From positions 1,601,001 to 1,665,000 of the forward strand of contig NZ_CP016268.1 in NCBI RefSeq assembly GCF_001677435.1: DNA of 64,000 nucleotides. The letters run 5' to 3'. This document shows positions 27,276-35,329 of this stretch, in pieces (positions within the stretch are counted from its first letter, which is position 1; the number at the start of each line of letters is the position of its first letter). The notes beneath the pieces are model-generated. The model did not search any database, was not told the origin of the DNA, and saw nothing but the letters and a program-made list of their open reading frames with translations. The stretch comes from Woeseia oceani. Lineage in GTDB: Bacteria > Pseudomonadota > Gammaproteobacteria > Steroidobacterales > Woeseiaceae. A program made the translations under genes and the position numbers.

Positions 27276-28646
27276 TCATGCTACTTCTGCCGCAACGTTC
27301 GTCAGTTCTTCTACGCAATCAGCGAATATGCGATTGTGCAGATCAACGTGTTCAGCCGTGGTCGAGGGCGATGTGAGCATCATGTTGTGGAAAGGCGTAA
27401 TCATTACGCCTCGATTGAGGCAGTAGAGATGCAGCAACTGTTCAAGCTCGCCGTCTGTCGTGTCTTCAACTTCGCGCGCTGTGCGGCGCGGTTTCACGGT
27501 ATGTCCGTACTCGACCCGGGCACCCATGCGGCTCACGTGCCACGGTATATTGTGTTTCTCTATCGTTGCCCGAATACCTTCTTCGAGCCGTTCAGCAATC
27601 GAGAACATGTACTGGAAGTTTTCTTCGGTAATGACGTTCTCAAGCATTGTGCGTACTGCACGCAATGACAGCGCATTGCCGGACAAGGTGCCGCCAATTC
27701 CGACGACGACCGGATGTTCCGGATCGAGCAAAGCGTCGAAACGATTCGCGATGTCCTCGGATACGCCGTAAACCGCCGCCGGTATTCCGCCGCCGATAGG
27801 TTTGCCCAGTACGAACATGTCGGGTTCGAGGCCATAGGCCTGCGTATAACCGCCGGGGCCGGACGAAATGGTGTGGGTCTCGTCGATGATCAGCAATACG
27901 CCGTGCTTGCGGGTGATTTCGCGCATGCCAGCATGGAAATCATCGTCGGGCAGAACCATGCCGCAGTTGGTGAGAGCGGGTTCTGCCAGTACACAGGCGA
28001 CGTCGCCGTGCGACAGCGCCTCGTCCAGTGCAGCAAGATCGTTGAACTCAACAACCCGGGTGGTTTGTTCCAGCGGTACCGGCGGCCCGACGCTGCCTTC
28101 CCGTGGATTGACCCGCCCGTCGTCCAAGCGCGCCAGCGTTTCATCGTGAGTGCCGTGATAGCAGCCATCGAATACAAGAATCTTGGGTCGCCCGGTGATT
28201 GCCCGCGCAATGCGCGCGGCGAATCGATTGGCGTCCGTCGCGGTCAGCGTAAATGACCAGCGTGGCAAACCGGTCCGCTTGGCAAATTCGGCAGCGATAC
28301 GCGCGCCGTCTTCCGTTGGCAACATGTAGGTGAGGCCCTGATCGACGGCATCACGAACAGCGGCGACCAGGACATCCGGCGAATGGCCGAACATCGCGCC
28401 CGTGTCGCCCAAACACAGATCGACGTAATCATTACCGTCGACGTCCGTGATTTGTGCGCCTTTGGCCTTATCAACGAATAGCGTAAACGGACTCTCCCAC
28501 TCAACCAGCCATGGCATCTGTACGCCGGCAATGAAGTGCGGCGCCGATTCGGCGGCAAGTTTGCGTGACGTCGGATGGGCCGATTCGAACGCGGTTTTCT
28601 CCCGTTCGAGCAGGTTCCTGATACGTTGTCTGCTGATCAACGGCAT
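27276..28646 (-). CDS. Class III PLP-dependent aminotransferase (GSA-aminomutase-like)
   Basis: The 456-residue protein is a fold-type I, class III aminotransferase. DVDGNDYVDLCLGD is at ~70, FDGCYHGTHDE contacts the cofactor, LLIIDETHT carries the Asp that binds the PLP ring nitrogen, and VLGKPIGGG carries the Schiff-base Lys. The sequence resembles glutamate-1-semialdehyde aminomutase and related omega-transaminases, but TATDANRFAARIARA replaces the usual SGTEA-type loop, which suggests a different substrate. The gene lies 37 bases downstream of the PotD-like gene and is cotranscribed with it. In context it could remove the amino group from an imported diamine or from its gamma-glutamyl derivative, which is inference. 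Confidence 0.9.
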   Translation of the reverse strand: MPLISRQRIRNLLEREKTAFESAHPTSRKLAAESAPHFIAGVQMPWLVEWESPFTLFVDKAKGAQITDVDGNDYVDLCLGDTGAMFGHSPDVLVAAVRDAVDQGLTYMLPTEDGARIAAEFAKRTGLPRWSFTLTATDANRFAARIARAITGRPKILVFDGCYHGTHDETLARLDDGRVNPREGSVGPPVPLEQTTRVVEFNDLAALDEALSHGDVACVLAEPALTNCGMVLPDDDFHAGMREITRKHGVLLIIDETHTISSGPGGYTQAYGLEPDMFVLGKPIGGGIPAAVYGVSEDIANRFDALLDPEHPVVVGIGGTLSGNALSLRAVRTMLENVITEENFQYMFSIAERLEEGIRATIEKHNIPWHVSRMGARVEYGHTVKPRRTAREVEDTTDGELEQLLHLYCLNRGVMITPFHNMMLTSPSTTAEHVDLHNRIFADCVEELTNVAAEVA

Positions 28647-28683
28647 ATAATGTTCCTGTGCAAGTTGTCGTTAAGTATTTTGT

Positions 28684-29763
28684 TTACAAGCCGAGTTTTA
28701 CTTCTTCGAACATGACAGCGATGGCATCCGCATTGCGTTGTGTTCGTTGCATGACGCTGCTGTCAAAAATGTTCTGCATGTCCTGGTCCAGGCCTAAGCT
28801 TTGCAGGACGGCGTCACTGACCAGGCCAAATGCGCGCTGGTTGGCAACCCCCGTTCCGTTTTCTGTGATCGTGAAGGCGCCGCCTTCGGGGCTGATCATC
28901 GCGTCGATGACTTCATGCGCAAGCTGTCGATGCGCAGAATTCGCGTGAATCGCCGCACCACATATCCAGGCCATCCGTCCTTCTCTCGGGTTCATGAACG
29001 CGACCGGTACGCCTTCGGCTTTCAGATTCGCGTAGTCGGTGCTCCAGCCGAGCGCGGCAACAACTTCGCCGCTGGCCAGCGATTGCGCGATTGACGTGTT
29101 GTCACTGGTGTACATGCGCAGTAAGGCGCGCTGTTCCTGAAGGAGGGCGCGCACCTGTTCTATCTGCTCAAGGGAAAGATCGAACGGATCCAGTCCGGCA
29201 TACAGGGCAGCAACTGAGACGCCATCGACCTGGCTGTCGATCGTGGCCAATCGCCCTTTGTATTTGGGATCCCACAAGATGCCGTAACTTTCGTTGTCGA
29301 TGTATTCCGGTGCGATGTCGGTGCGATAGATCACTGAGGTCAGGCCCCAGTCCGTCGGAATCATTACCCGACGGCCGTCGACCATGCCGCCCGGCGCGTT
29401 TTTCAACGCGGGAATGACGTCATCCCAATTGGAAAGCAAAGCGGTATCAATGGTGCCCAGCAGTCCGGCGCGATTCCAGCGGTCTATGACGTTGGCGCAA
29501 GGCAGCATGACGTCGGGCTGGTAGCCCGCGCGCATTTTCTGCAGGGCTTCTTCCTCGTCACCGTAAAGGCTGAAGGTCGGCGGACGCCCGTACTTCGTCA
29601 CGTACGGTGGATAGAACGCCGGGTTGTCGTAGCCGGCCCAGACAAACGCGACCGGGTGCTCGATGTCGTCAGCCAGTGTGTGGGTCAGGACGCCCAGACA
29701 CAGTGCCAAGCCTGCAATCAGGCCGATCGGGCGGCATTGTGCCGTGCCGGGCTGTCTGCGCAT
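28684..29763 (-). CDS. PotD-like polyamine-type ABC solute-binding protein
   Basis: The 359-residue protein has a signal peptide (LIAGLALCLGVLTHTLADD, cleaved before or near ADD). The mature part resembles the PotD/PotF family: YGDEEEALQKMRAGYQPDVM, IPTDWGLTSVIYRTD, LWDPKYKGRLATIDS and SLASGEVVAALGWSTDY. It should deliver a cationic amine to the PotB/PotC/PotA-like transporter encoded on the other side of the divergent promoter. The frame extends 63 codons upstream, across the operator region, but the ATG at 29763 has GGGAGG just upstream and begins the signal peptide. It is the first gene of the leftward operon. Confidence 0.9.
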   Translation of the reverse strand: MRRQPGTAQCRPIGLIAGLALCLGVLTHTLADDIEHPVAFVWAGYDNPAFYPPYVTKYGRPPTFSLYGDEEEALQKMRAGYQPDVMLPCANVIDRWNRAGLLGTIDTALLSNWDDVIPALKNAPGGMVDGRRVMIPTDWGLTSVIYRTDIAPEYIDNESYGILWDPKYKGRLATIDSQVDGVSVAALYAGLDPFDLSLEQIEQVRALLQEQRALLRMYTSDNTSIAQSLASGEVVAALGWSTDYANLKAEGVPVAFMNPREGRMAWICGAAIHANSAHRQLAHEVIDAMISPEGGAFTITENGTGVANQRAFGLVSDAVLQSLGLDQDMQNIFDSSVMQRTQRNADAIAVMFEEVKLGL

Positions 29764-29917
29764 TGCCGCCTCCCGCTGGTTTTCTGGCCGTGTCTTCACC
29801 GCGTGTCTACCTGCTGTTGCTCGCGTGGCGCCGCCTCGTGGCGTCAGATTGCCAGTCTCGCCAGTCGCTGAGCGCTTGTTCAATGAAAGTTGAAAGGATG
29901 ATTGCAGTTTACGTTCT

Positions 29918-29949
29918 GATTGTCCACAATCACTGAACAATTGTTTAGT
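29918..29949. promoter_or_regulatory. Two adjacent palindromes in the divergent promoter: candidate TetR operators
   Basis: GATTGTCCACAATC (29918-29931) has perfect 6-base arms. Beside it, ACTGAACAATTGTTTAGT (29932-29949) is a near-perfect 18-base palindrome, its half-sites matching at 8 of 9 positions. Both lie between the PotD-like gene and the TetR regulator, the usual place for autoregulated TetR operators. The second fits the form CTGAACA-N2-TGTTCAG. Confidence 0.6.
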
Positions 29950-30067
29950 CAAGTACGGGGAGAGCCGATTGGGTCAGGGGCGAATTCAGGCAGGGCGGGC
30001 GCAAACAGGTGCCCGGACTGTAGAACTAGTACAATCTACGCCTTTTTCTGCAGCAAGGGGCCGAGAT

Positions 30068-30721
30068 ATGGCGACTAAACCGGGTACTTCCCGAGTGAAG
30101 CGGCGCGATCAGACGCGTCAGGATCTGATCAATGCCACCATTGATTCCATAGCGAGCCGGGGCTTCGCGGAAACCACGCTGGAAAAGGTGTCGAAGCGCG
30201 CGGGCGTGTCCCGGGGTCTGGTGAATTTCCACTTCGTCAGCAAGGAAAAATTGCTGATAGAAACGCTGGAACAACTGTCCGAGGAATATGCCGCGTCATG
30301 GAAGAAAGCGCTGGAGAATGCCGCGCAAGACCCGGTTTCCCAGTTGGCGGCGTTGGTCGAATCGGATTTTCATCCCCGGGTTTGTACCCGCAAGAAAGTG
30401 GCCGTTTGGTACGCATTCCTGGGCGAAGCCCGGTCGCGGCCGACCTACACGGCGGTGTGCAAAGGCTGGGATCGCAGTTTCTCCAATGTCATGGAGAAGA
30501 GCTGCAAAGCCGTAGCGGAGCTTGGTGGCTATGTCGACGTGGACCACGCCGTGGTTGCACGTGCTCTGGGAGCGCTGATCGATTCCTTGTGGCGCGAGCT
30601 GATGCTGAGTCCAAAAGATTTCAGTCGTGAAGCCAGCAAGTCGATGTGCTTCCGTTACCTGGCCAGTGTGTTTCCGCGGCATTTCGATGCTGACGGCATT
30701 CTGGATTCAGATGCAGCTTGA
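30068..30721 (+). CDS. TetR-family regulator, BetI-like
   Basis: The 217-residue protein has an N-terminal TetR helix-turn-helix (residues ~15-62: TRQDLINATIDSIASRGF, TTLEKVSKRAGVSRG, FHFVSKEKLL) and a C-terminal ligand domain of the BetI type, with YAFLGEARSRP, GALIDSLWRE and a final YL segment. BetI-like repressors respond to choline, betaine aldehyde or other amines. The frame begins earlier at 29969, but the ATG at 30068 follows a GGGGCCGAG leader and fits the family's start. The gene heads the rightward transport operon and most likely represses both divergent operons through the palindromes at 29918-29949. The effector is unknown. Confidence 0.9.
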   Translation: MATKPGTSRVKRRDQTRQDLINATIDSIASRGFAETTLEKVSKRAGVSRGLVNFHFVSKEKLLIETLEQLSEEYAASWKKALENAAQDPVSQLAALVESDFHPRVCTRKKVAVWYAFLGEARSRPTYTAVCKGWDRSFSNVMEKSCKAVAELGGYVDVDHAVVARALGALIDSLWRELMLSPKDFSREASKSMCFRYLASVFPRHFDADGILDSDAA

Positions 30722-30790
30722 TCTGCGGCAGTCGGGTCGGCCCCGACTTCTCTGTCGCGAGCCTTCGCGCTGACCAGCGCGTAATTATCG

Positions 30791-31708
30791 ATGGCGGGCA
30801 CTTCGAACAACAGGCAGGCAGCCGGTATAGCCGCAACAAAGCCGACCTCGCGTTCGTGGCCCATTCGACTGGCTTACCTGCAGCTGTCACCCGGGCTGTT
30901 GCTGGTAATCGCTGCACTCATGGTTCCTCTGTGTCTGCTGGTCGTTGCCAGTTTCTGGAGTGCACAAGGCTACGGTGAGTTCGACACCGCATTCACCCTG
31001 GCCAATTACGAAAAGCTGCTGGAGCGGCCCGGTTACAGCAGGATACTGCTACGTTCGATCGGCATCGCCGCCAGCGTCACCCTCGTCACGATCGTGCTTG
31101 CCTACCCATTGGCGTATTTCGTCGCTTTCGATGTACACAAGCGAAAATTGATCTGGTTGATCCTGATTACGCTGCCGTTCTGGACCAGCTATTTGCTCAG
31201 AGTGTTTGCGTGGAAAGTCGTGCTCGGCTGGAATGGTGCAATTAACTCAGGGCTAATGAGCCTTGGCCTGATCGACGAGCCATTCGGCTTCATGCTGTAC
31301 AATCCGCTTTCAGTTGTTATTACGATGTCGCATGCGTGGGCGACATTCGCGATCCTGCCCATCTACCTTTCGCTCGAGAAAATTGACCGCAATCTTTTCG
31401 ATGCGGCGGCGGATCTTGGTGACGGGCCGTTCCGGCGCTTTTTTCGCATCACGCTGCCGCTGTCAATGCCGGGCGTTATTGCCGCAGCAGTGATCATATT
31501 CATACCCACGGTTGGGGACTACATTACGCCCGCGTTGGTTGGCGGTCCCGATGGCCTGATGGTATCGAATCTTATCCAGGCTCAGTTCGGCAAAGCCAAC
31601 AACTGGCCGCTGGGTGCGGCAATCTCGGTCGTATCCATTAGCAGCGTTGCACTGTTGTCATTGCTGTTTGTTACCGTTAGCCGCTTCCTGTCAGCGAGGA
31701 TCCGCTAG
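30791..31708 (+). CDS. PotB-like ABC transporter permease
   Basis: The 305-residue protein has about six membrane helices and the permease EAA-type loop DAAADLGDGPFRRFFRITLP, which docks on the ATPase. Upstream segments such as PFWTSYLLRVFAWKVVLGWNG and YLSLEKIDRNLFDAAADLG are typical of PotB/PotH subunits. The first ~25 residues are a cytoplasmic leader before helix 1. It pairs with the PotC-like permease, whose GTG start overlaps this gene's stop by one base. Together with the ATPase and the divergent PotD-like protein it forms a complete importer of a spermidine/putrescine-type substrate. Confidence 0.92.
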   Translation: MAGTSNNRQAAGIAATKPTSRSWPIRLAYLQLSPGLLLVIAALMVPLCLLVVASFWSAQGYGEFDTAFTLANYEKLLERPGYSRILLRSIGIAASVTLVTIVLAYPLAYFVAFDVHKRKLIWLILITLPFWTSYLLRVFAWKVVLGWNGAINSGLMSLGLIDEPFGFMLYNPLSVVITMSHAWATFAILPIYLSLEKIDRNLFDAAADLGDGPFRRFFRITLPLSMPGVIAAAVIIFIPTVGDYITPALVGGPDGLMVSNLIQAQFGKANNWPLGAAISVVSISSVALLSLLFVTVSRFLSARIR

Positions 31709-32505
31709 TGTCGGCAAACCGCACTGTTGGACAACGCTTGCGACTGATTTTTTCGTCGTCTTACATGCTTTACCTGTACGCGCCGATACTGATCCTGCCC
31801 CTGTTTTCGTTTAACGACTCTTACTACATCAGTTTTCCGTTCAAAGCGTTTACGACCCGTTGGTACAGCGAGCTGGCGGCCGATCCGTCCATTACATCGG
31901 CTTTGCTGGTCAGTGTGCAGATTGGCTTGATCACGGCGGCGCTGAGCACGGCGTTGGGTGTGTTGACGGCACGAGCGCTCACCCGGCAACGTTTGCGCGG
32001 CTACCGCACGATTGTTGGTCTGATCATGTTGCCCATGGTGATTCCCGAGCTGATCATGGCGGTGTCATTACTGGTCGTCTTGAACAAGGCATCGTTAGGG
32101 CTTGGCAAGTGGGCGGTTGTGCTGGGCCACATGCTTGTATGCTATCCGTTTGCTGTCGCGATACTTATGTCGCGATTCGAGGGCTTTTCCGTCTTGCTTG
32201 AAGAGGCGTCGCTGGACCTCGGAGCGACACCCTGGCAAACGTTCTGGCGCGTTGTCTTTCCGTTGACTCTGCCAGGAGTAGTCGCCAGTTTCCTCCTGAC
32301 CTTCACCATTTCCTTCGATGAATTCCTGATTGCCTACTTCCTGTCCGCAAGTGAGCCGACCTTGCCTGTTTATTTGTGGGGGCAACTCCGGTTTCCGAAA
32401 AAGCTACCCAGCGCACTGGCGTTGGGCACGTTAATTATTGCTTGCTCTTTTGTCATCGTCGCACTGGCCGAGTGGCTGCGGCGGCGACACGCCAATCCGG
32501 AATAA
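31708..32505 (+). CDS. PotC-like ABC transporter permease
   Basis: This 265-residue permease has an N-terminal membrane helix with PLFSFNDSYYISFPFKAFT, about six helices in all, and the EAA loop EEASLDLGATPWQTFWRVVFP. TFTISFDEFLIAYFLS is the usual PotC/PotI segment in helix 5. The GTG start shares a base with the preceding TAG, so translation is probably coupled. It forms the second half of the transmembrane channel with the PotB-like subunit. Confidence 0.92.
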   Translation: MSANRTVGQRLRLIFSSSYMLYLYAPILILPLFSFNDSYYISFPFKAFTTRWYSELAADPSITSALLVSVQIGLITAALSTALGVLTARALTRQRLRGYRTIVGLIMLPMVIPELIMAVSLLVVLNKASLGLGKWAVVLGHMLVCYPFAVAILMSRFEGFSVLLEEASLDLGATPWQTFWRVVFPLTLPGVVASFLLTFTISFDEFLIAYFLSASEPTLPVYLWGQLRFPKKLPSALALGTLIIACSFVIVALAEWLRRRHANPE

Positions 32506-32509
32506 ACTC

Positions 32510-33610
32510 ATGACACAAAAGTCACCTTTGGTCGAGCTGAGGAACGTGCACAAGCGTTTCGGCGATTTCGTTGCGCTCGACGACATCAGCCTGAATATAG
32601 AACAAGGCGAGTTTTTTTCGGTGCTGGGGCCTTCGGGTTGCGGTAAGTCAACAATGCTGCGGATGATTGCCGGGCTTGAATCGGTTGATGCTGGCGTACT
32701 GATGGTCGACGGTATCGATATGGAAGGCGTGCCTGCCTACCGCCGGCCCTGCAACATGGTATTTCAGAATTACGCGATTTTTCCGCACCTGAGCCTGATC
32801 GACAACGTGCGCTACGGCCTCAGGAATCTGGACCTTAGTCGCGCGGATCGCGAACAACGGGTGGCAGATATGTTGCAGGCAGTACAGCTGTCCGGTCTGG
32901 AAGCGCGTCGTCCTGATCAGCTCTCCGGCGGGCAACGGCAACGAGTCGCGCTTGCGCGGGCGTTGGTCCGGCACCCGAAGGTGCTGTTGCTTGATGAACC
33001 TCTCGGGGCATTGGACAAAAACCTGCGCGAGCAAATGCAATTTGAGTTGCGCGAACTCCAGCGCAACGTGGGTATCACTTTCATATTGGTCACTCACGAT
33101 CAGGAAGAGGCGTTATCGATGTCCGACCGGATTGCGATCATGCAGCAGGGGCAGGTTTTGCAAATTGCGTCGCCGTTGCAAGTCTACGAGCGCCCGAACT
33201 GCACGCAGGTTGCGCGGTTTATTGGCGACATGAATTTTCTTTCGGCAACGACCGAAGCGATTCACGAAGGCGGGCGAGTGGTTGTTCGCGTTGGCGGATT
33301 CGGCTCGATCGATTTCCAGGAGTGTCTGGCAGGCGAGGCACCGGGTCTGGCGCACACCGTCGCAATCAGGCCTGAGAAAATTTATCTGGCCAACGGGCCC
33401 TCCGAAACGGGGCTGTGCACCGCCGGGATAGTGCGAAGCGCTGCCTACTGGGGCGACCAATCGCATCTGCAGGTCAGCGTGGACGGCTGCAATACGCCGG
33501 TGACCGTCGCGTTGCGGAGCCAGTCAGGCCTCGACGGCGGGTTGCCAGCGCGCGGTGATCGCGTATGGCTGTCCTTGCAGCCGTCGGCGTTGTTGCGTTT
33601 CACGCAGTGA
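32510..33610 (+). CDS. PotA-like ABC transporter ATPase
   Basis: The 366-residue protein is the ATP-hydrolysing subunit of the importer. It has Walker A GPSGCGKST at residues 40-48, the signature LSGGQRQRVALARAL (~143), Walker B VLLLDEPLGALD, and the H-loop VTHDQEEALSMSDR. A C-terminal TOBE-type regulatory domain covers ~280-366, as in PotA/FbpC. It starts only four bases after the PotC-like stop codon; the longer frame beginning at 32438 would overlap that gene and is rejected. The complex probably imports a polyamine or related amine, judged by all four subunits. Confidence 0.95.
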   Translation: MTQKSPLVELRNVHKRFGDFVALDDISLNIEQGEFFSVLGPSGCGKSTMLRMIAGLESVDAGVLMVDGIDMEGVPAYRRPCNMVFQNYAIFPHLSLIDNVRYGLRNLDLSRADREQRVADMLQAVQLSGLEARRPDQLSGGQRQRVALARALVRHPKVLLLDEPLGALDKNLREQMQFELRELQRNVGITFILVTHDQEEALSMSDRIAIMQQGQVLQIASPLQVYERPNCTQVARFIGDMNFLSATTEAIHEGGRVVVRVGGFGSIDFQECLAGEAPGLAHTVAIRPEKIYLANGPSETGLCTAGIVRSAAYWGDQSHLQVSVDGCNTPVTVALRSQSGLDGGLPARGDRVWLSLQPSALLRFTQ

Positions 33611-33650
33611 TAGCCGGGCTACATTTTCCATAGATCGGAGGCGAGGTTTG

Positions 33651-35030
33651 ATGACGACCGCCATGTACGCGGAAATTGGGGATCTGGAGCAGTTTCTTGA
33701 AGAGCATCCCGGCGTCGATGCCATTGATGCTGTGTTTCCTGATATGTGTGGCATAAGCCGGGGCAAACGATTGACTGTGGAGCACGCGAGGCAGTTGTTT
33801 GCTGGTGGACTGCAAATTCCGGCCTCCATGCTCATGTTGTCGGTGACGGGCAGCTGCATGGACCCGTTGGGGAAGGGCGTGAGTGACGGTGATCCGGATA
33901 CCGTAGTTCGGCCTCTTGCGCGAACTTTGATAAGGGTTCCGTGGTCGGCAACGCCGCGCGGCCAGGTGACTGTGGGCTTTCTCAATGACGCAGGTGGCGC
34001 CAGTTCGTTCGAACCACGCAATGTCCTGTCCGGGGTCGTTGCGCGTTTCGCCGAGCAGGGCTTATGCCCCGTTGTGGCATGCGAACTGGAGTTCTGCCTT
34101 GTCGACCGTGAACGCGATGCCTATGGCATGCCGCAGAAGCCGGAGTCAGCCGTGGCAGGCCGTCGCCACAAGAGTTCACAGCTAATGAGCCTGTCGCATG
34201 TCGATGACTTTGAGGGCTACGTATCGGATGTGACGACCGCCTGCCGTGAGTTGCAACTACCGGTGACGGCTCTCAATGCTGAATACGGTGGCGACCAGTT
34301 CGAGATCAATTTGCGGCACGTTGCGGATGCCGTGCAATCCGCCGATCACGCGATCTTGCTCAAGCAAGTAGTGCAAAACATTGCTGTCAAACACGACATG
34401 CGCGCAACCTTCATGGCCAAGCCTTACAAGGCGACGGCCGGTAGCGGTATGCATTGGCATGTCAGTTTGCTGGACGAGGCTGGCAATAATGTTTTCGATG
34501 ACGGTAGCGAGCAAGGGAGCAGCAAGCTACGGCACGCCGTTGCCGGCGTGCTGGAAGTCATGCCGGAGGGAATGGCCTTCTTTGCACCCAATCTGAATTC
34601 TTACCGCCGCTTTCAACCAGGTTTGTTCGTGCCCATGTCCCGTACGTGGGGCTACAACAACCGGTCTGTCGCGCTCAGAGTGCCGGCAGGCAAGTCAGAG
34701 GATCGGCGTATCGAATACCGCGTCCCGGGCGCAGACGCGAATCCCTACCTTGCATTGGCCGCATTGCTGGCCGGAATGCATTGCGGGCTTGAGTTGTGCG
34801 GCGAACCGACCAGCCCAAAAACGGGCAATGCCTGCGTAAAGCCAGACGCTGGTCTGCCACTGCGCCTGTCGGATGCATTGCGTGAGCTGAATGCAGCGGT
34901 GACCTTGCCTGATTACCTCGGCGCAGAGTATTGCAAGGTCTATGCGGCAACCAAGCAACTGGAACTTGATGCATTCCTGAGCGAGATCTCCGCCCGGGAA
35001 GTGGAGTGGTACCTGCGCTCCGATAGCTAG
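33651..35030 (+). CDS. Glutamine synthetase family protein, PuuA-like (gamma-glutamyl-amine ligase)
   Basis: The 459-residue protein is a glutamine-synthetase homologue of the gamma-glutamylpolyamine type. It has the N-terminal FPDMCGISRGKRL, CELEFCL with metal-binding Glu, NAEYGGDQFEINL, GSGMHWHVSL in the ATP/metal site, NSYRRFQPG, and RIEYRVPGADANPYLALAA near the C-terminus. PuuA ligates glutamate to putrescine with ATP as the first step of the Puu pathway; relatives act on ethanolamine, isopropylamine or other amines. A GGAGG-containing leader precedes the ATG at 33651, 40 bases after the ATPase gene. Placed with an amine importer, it strongly suggests gamma-glutamylation of the imported amine. 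The actual amine is not determined, and no PuuD-type hydrolase is seen. Confidence 0.9.
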   Translation: MTTAMYAEIGDLEQFLEEHPGVDAIDAVFPDMCGISRGKRLTVEHARQLFAGGLQIPASMLMLSVTGSCMDPLGKGVSDGDPDTVVRPLARTLIRVPWSATPRGQVTVGFLNDAGGASSFEPRNVLSGVVARFAEQGLCPVVACELEFCLVDRERDAYGMPQKPESAVAGRRHKSSQLMSLSHVDDFEGYVSDVTTACRELQLPVTALNAEYGGDQFEINLRHVADAVQSADHAILLKQVVQNIAVKHDMRATFMAKPYKATAGSGMHWHVSLLDEAGNNVFDDGSEQGSSKLRHAVAGVLEVMPEGMAFFAPNLNSYRRFQPGLFVPMSRTWGYNNRSVALRVPAGKSEDRRIEYRVPGADANPYLALAALLAGMHCGLELCGEPTSPKTGNACVKPDAGLPLRLSDALRELNAAVTLPDYLGAEYCKVYAATKQLELDAFLSEISAREVEWYLRSDS

Positions 35031-35168
35031 TGTCCGCACGCTGCTGGCCGTGGTGAAACGCAAGCTCGTATTGTTCCGCCATGTACGCCCATTTTGTTCT
35101 CGTTCGTTCCTGACTCGCAACCCTGTCGGGAGATATTCTCGTGTGAGTAAGGTCTTTCATATCCTTTA

Positions 35169-35246
35169 TGAACAGTATGTTACAGCCCTGTTGTGGATTT
35201 ATGAACATTTTCGGCATCTCAAAAATTCGCTGAACATTCGATCAGT
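35169..35246 (+). promoter_or_regulatory. Cluster of TGAACA half-sites before the second TonB receptor
   Basis: Within 78 bases lie TGAACA-GTA-TGTTAC (from 35169), a single TGAACA near 35212, and GCTGAACATTCGATCAGT (35229-35246). The last matches the 18-base palindrome at 29932 at 13 of 18 positions. The cluster ends about 84 bases before the receptor start codon, in the promoter zone. It could bind the same TetR regulator. The individual matches are imperfect. Confidence 0.35.
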
Positions 35247-35329
35247 TTTTCTTGGCAATTCATCTGTGGCGGTATAGTATCCGGAGGAGTTTGGAATCCA
35301 GCCCATTGCCCATAATCAGGGATGCCGCC

